Below, piece after piece: positions 61,601-64,000 of a DNA stretch of 64,000 nt (position 1 is its first letter; each line of letters begins with the position of its first letter). The position numbers and the translations under genes were made by a program. This stretch comes from Martinezella lusitana (GTDB lineage Bacteria; Pseudomonadota; Alphaproteobacteria; Rhizobiales; Rhizobiaceae): NCBI RefSeq assembly GCF_014207095.1, contig NZ_JACHBG010000002.1, forward strand, positions 620,001 to 684,000. Direction: 5' to 3'. The notes below the pieces were generated by a model. It did no database searches. It was not told the DNA's origin and worked only from the letters and a program-made list of their open reading frames with translations.

Positions 61601-62440
61601 ATGATAAGCGAACATTCCTCCAGCATCCCGGCATCCTCCGGGCCGATCATCCTGATCGGCGCGGGCAATATGGGAGGCGCGCTGCTGACGGGATGGCTGA
61701 AGAACGGCGTGCCCGGATCTTCTGTAGTTGTCGTCGATCCCAATCCATCCGAGGCGATGCGCCAGACGATTGCTGATGCTGGCGCCAGCCACCTGACCGG
61801 CGTTCCCGTGGGTATCACTGCCGGTGTCCTGTTCGTTGCGGTCAAGCCTCAGGTGATGGATGCGGTTTTGCCGCCATTTAAAGCGATTTTAGACGCGGAG
61901 ACGGTTGTCGTCTCCATCGCCGCCGGCAAGACGATTGCCTCGCTTGAGAAGAATCTGGGACCGGCCGCGACGGTGCGTGCCATGCCCAACACGCCTGCGA
62001 TGGTCGGTCGCGGCGTTACCGGCGCCTTTGCAAATGCGAGGGTCAGCGAGCGGCAGCGTCAGCTTGTTCAGAACCTTCTGAAAGTCTCCGGGCCGGTCGA
62101 ATGGGTGCCGGAAGAAGCCGACATCGATTCTGTGACGGCGGTTTCAGGCAGTGGGCCTGCCTATGTTTTCTATCTCGTCGAATGCATGGCGGAGGCAGGG
62201 CGCAAGCTCGGCCTGCAGGCGGACCTCGCTATGCGGCTCGCACGGGAGACTGTCGCGGGGGCTGGTGAATTGCTCCATCAGTCCCCCGACGACGCATCGC
62301 GCTTGCGCCAGAACGTGACTTCGCCCGGCGGCACGACTGCCGCGGCTTTGGGCGTGCTGATGGCGGAAGACGGCATGCAGCCCTTATTCGATGCCGCACT
62401 GGAAGCGGCGCGCAAGCGGGCGCAGGAGTTGGCTGGTTAA
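61601..62440 (+). CDS. proC: Pyrroline-5-carboxylate reductase
   Basis: A 279-aa enzyme that makes proline from pyrroline-5-carboxylate with NAD(P)H. The Rossmann motif ILIGAGNMGGALLTGW (about residues 17-32), AVKPQVMD, MPNTPAMVGRG and the signature TAVSGSGPAYVFYLVE then GLQADLAMRLARETVAGA are clear. It starts one base after the YbjN stop. A T-rich terminator follows. Confidence 0.97.
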   Translation: MISEHSSSIPASSGPIILIGAGNMGGALLTGWLKNGVPGSSVVVVDPNPSEAMRQTIADAGASHLTGVPVGITAGVLFVAVKPQVMDAVLPPFKAILDAETVVVSIAAGKTIASLEKNLGPAATVRAMPNTPAMVGRGVTGAFANARVSERQRQLVQNLLKVSGPVEWVPEEADIDSVTAVSGSGPAYVFYLVECMAEAGRKLGLQADLAMRLARETVAGAGELLHQSPDDASRLRQNVTSPGGTTAAALGVLMAEDGMQPLFDAALEAARKRAQELAG

Positions 62441-62504
62441 GGCAATTGCGGGGAAACTGCACAGCGGTTTTCCGTCCGGAATTGCGTGAGGGAAAAGAGC
62501 TGGA

Positions 62505-62546
62505 GCGGTGGGTGCTGAGCGAAAGCACTGCACCGCTTTAGTTTTC
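62505..62546 (+). terminator. Probable terminator of proC
   Basis: GCGGTGGGTGCT pairs with AGCACT-G-CACCGC (12 bp with one bulged base) and is followed by TTTAGTTTTCTATA. It overlaps the leader of the next gene. Confidence 0.5.
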
Positions 62547-62564
62547 TATAGGAAGGGCAGAGGC

Positions 62565-62906
62565 ATGACGGAAGAAATCACCTATGGCGATTTCGAGCGC
62601 GTTGATATTCGCGTCGGGACAGTCATCGAGGCTGAGACCTTTCCAGAGGCGCGCAAGCCGGCATACAAGCTGCGGATCGATTTCGGACCGGAAATCGGTG
62701 TCAAGCGATCGTCCGCGCAGATAACAGTCCATTATACGCCGGAAACTCTTGTCGGCCGTCAGGTGCTCGCCGTTGTCAATTTCCCACCGCGCCAGATCGG
62801 GCCGGTTCGCTCCGAGGTGCTGACTTTGGGCTTTGAGGATGAGGCGGGAGCGATCGTTCTCGCCGCGGTGACGCAACCGGTGCCGAACGGCAAGAAGTTG
62901 ATGTGA
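62565..62906 (+). CDS. CsaA-like tRNA-binding protein
   Basis: A 113-aa OB-fold protein. DFERVDIRVGTVIEAETFPE, AYKLRIDFG and the C-terminal VLTLGFEDEAGAIVLAAVT are the tRNA-binding domain also seen in CsaA and methionyl-tRNA synthetase tails. CsaA was described as an export-related chaperone. GGAAGGGCAG lies before ATG 62565. Confidence 0.93.
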   Translation: MTEEITYGDFERVDIRVGTVIEAETFPEARKPAYKLRIDFGPEIGVKRSSAQITVHYTPETLVGRQVLAVVNFPPRQIGPVRSEVLTLGFEDEAGAIVLAAVTQPVPNGKKLM

Positions 62907-62937
62907 GCGCCGTCCTTTCGCACCGAAAGGGACAGGT

Positions 62938-63519
62938 TCAATGGATATCTCTCGATACGGGGTCCGTCAGGCTGAAGTGGAGAAATTCCGCTTCGAAGCC
63001 TTCGCGTTGGGGCGAGCAGAAGGCCGGGCCGACCGCTAGTTCCTCCAACATCGGATCGAACCAGGCAAGCCTTGCCATCCGCCATTCCCGCATCTGGTCG
63101 GTGCGGTACTGGATGAAAAGAGCGTCGCCATTGCGCGTCACCCGCACGGACATGGCGTCGAAGTCATGATCGAGCCGAAAGGCGGACCAATCGGAATTGC
63201 CGTTGGTGACAACGACGCTGAAGTGTTTGGCGCCATCGGTGTATTCGATCCCGCACTTCATCCAGTGTCTGGCGTCATGGCGGATCATCAGGCCGGCCTG
63301 ATCATAGAGTTCCTGGTAATGCCCGACGAAGGTTACCTCCGCGGTAAAGTCGCTGCGGCGGGGCTTGCCGAGGAAATGACCGTCGTCGCGATGGAATCCG
63401 TAATAGGTTTCCTGCCAGAAATCGGTCTTGTTGTCCGAGCGCACGAACAGCCGGCCTTGGTTCATTTCCCACGCCTGCGGCGCATTCAGCCAGTGCATGC
63501 CATCGATATCGATCGGCAT
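62938..63519 (-). CDS. DUF1349 protein (concanavalin-like fold)
   Basis: A 193-aa protein. The DUF1349 marks are FWQETYYGFHRDDGHFLG, LYDQAGLMIRHDARHWMKCG (about residues 72-91) and EYTDGAKHFSVVVTNG. Related proteins (YeaR/regulation of enolase 1 type) have a beta-sandwich fold. The function is unknown. It is convergent with the CsaA-like gene and lies directly downstream of the kinase on the same strand, 11 bases apart, so it may belong to that transcript. Confidence 0.85.
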   Translation of the reverse strand: MPIDIDGMHWLNAPQAWEMNQGRLFVRSDNKTDFWQETYYGFHRDDGHFLGKPRRSDFTAEVTFVGHYQELYDQAGLMIRHDARHWMKCGIEYTDGAKHFSVVVTNGNSDWSAFRLDHDFDAMSVRVTRNGDALFIQYRTDQMREWRMARLAWFDPMLEELAVGPAFCSPQREGFEAEFLHFSLTDPVSRDIH

Positions 63520-63530
63520 CGTATGTCTCC

Positions 63531-64000
63531 TCAGGCGGGGATGCGGATGGTGGCGCGCAGACCGCCGAGCGGGCTGTCGCCGAGCGTGACATTGCCGCCG
63601 TGGCTGCGGGCAATATCGCGCGCAATGGCAAGACCAAGCCCGGTGCCGGATTTATCGAGATTGCGAGCCGAATCCAGCCGGAAGAATGGCTTGAAGACGT
63701 CCTCGCGCGCTTCGAGAGGAATGCCTGGGCCATCATCGTCGAAGACGATCGTCAGCCATTTTGCACTGTGCTTGGCCTCTATGCGCAGGTTTGTGGCGTA
63801 GCGGCGGCTATTGGTGGCGAGATTGGTGACGAGCCGGGTAAAGGCGTTCGGACGAACGGAAATTTCGTCGTCGCCTTCGATGGAAAAATCCATGGACTTG
63901 CCATGCAAGGTGAAGTCCTGGCGGATCTTTTCGAGGATATCGCTGAGCTTGAACTGACCGACATCCTCCTCCGCTTCGCCGCGTGCGAAGGCCATGTAGC
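63531..64000 (-). CDS. Sensor histidine kinase, C-terminal part (cut by window edge)
   Basis: The frame runs off the right edge; about 156 C-terminal residues are visible. They form the HATPase_c domain: N box NLATNSRRYA, G1 DDGPGIP, F box FKPFFRLD and G2 GTGLGLAIARDIA. The upstream YMAFARGEAEED matches the end of the dimerisation helices of EnvZ-type kinases. The sensor half and the response regulator must lie beyond the window. Confidence 0.9.
   Translation of the reverse strand, partial: YMAFARGEAEEDVGQFKLSDILEKIRQDFTLHGKSMDFSIEGDDEISVRPNAFTRLVTNLATNSRRYATNLRIEAKHSAKWLTIVFDDDGPGIPLEAREDVFKPFFRLDSARNLDKSGTGLGLAIARDIARSHGGNVTLGDSPLGGLRATIRIPA

Noticed and set aside
1..64000. tRNA, rRNA, CRISPR array, prophage or insertion sequence
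   Set aside because: Read through on both strands; no TTCGA-type T-loop with stems, no regularly spaced repeats, no transposase, integrase or phage genes found.

Overview
The window is chromosomal DNA from a fast-growing rhizobium (Rhizobiales; Rhizobium/Agrobacterium group, probably Rhizobium sensu stricto). This rests on gene content and order: a long-form leuA, fbc-type petABC followed by apt, ychF with a MaoC pair, a ClpS2-type adaptor, lgt-midA-pgeF facing ubiK, and a MoxR/DUF58/DUF4159 operon. Short palindromic intergenic repeats of the rhizobial mosaic (RIME) type support it. Base composition looks uniformly GC-rich. I see no tRNA, rRNA, CRISPR array, prophage or insertion sequence, so this is mostly core genome with small accessory insertions. 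About 62 protein genes are called; the first (MFS permease) and last (histidine kinase) are cut by the window edges.

Layout. 1-3252: MFS permease, DeoR repressor and a divergent BenE-type permease around a likely operator. 3253-5356: promoter, leucine-rich leader peptide, leuA and a terminator. 5395-8487: acetyltransferase, coiled-coil protein, anti-sigma, ECF sigma and a secreted TPR protein. 8579-12478: phosphoesterase, NUDIX hydrolase, glutathionyl-hydroquinone reductase and two acetyltransferases. 12481-19334: four-gene MoxR/Bat-like envelope operon. 19503-22011: DUF1285, CoA-type NUDIX and CCA-adding enzyme in one overlapping operon. 22026-27795: two small proteins, hemF, a small protein, Na/Pi symporter, lipase-like protein and TrmL. 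28079-33990: a possible 19-aa peptide, two ABC half-exporters around a LysE exporter, and a membrane-anchored EEP-family protein. 34371-37875: cytochrome bc1 operon and apt. 37973-44156: MaoC pair, DUF2157, YchF, an RtcB/PrfH repair and rescue pair, ClpS2. 44172-49406: acetyltransferase, Pth, orphan periplasmic binding protein, GGDEF-EAL protein, L25. 49707-53974: tandem DUF2125 paralogs and an MFS exporter. 54090-60187: prs, lipoprotein, M24-fold protein, PgeF, MidA, Lgt, all on the minus strand. 60450-64000: UbiK, YbjN, ProC, CsaA-like protein, DUF1349 and a histidine kinase.

Most interesting points. (1) An RtcB-PrfH operon, a described repair/rescue pair for ribosomes damaged in the decoding centre, here with a structured leader. 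(2) A leucine-rich leader peptide before leuA whose promoter geometry places the start codon at about +1, like leaderless rhizobial attenuators. (3) A membrane GGDEF-EAL protein in operon with a solute-binding protein that has no transporter. (4) An M24-fold protein lacking all metal ligands. (5) Palindromic repeats whose end motif CTAGAG supplies stop codons to neighbouring genes. I saw no clear wholly new system; several unexplained small elements are listed.
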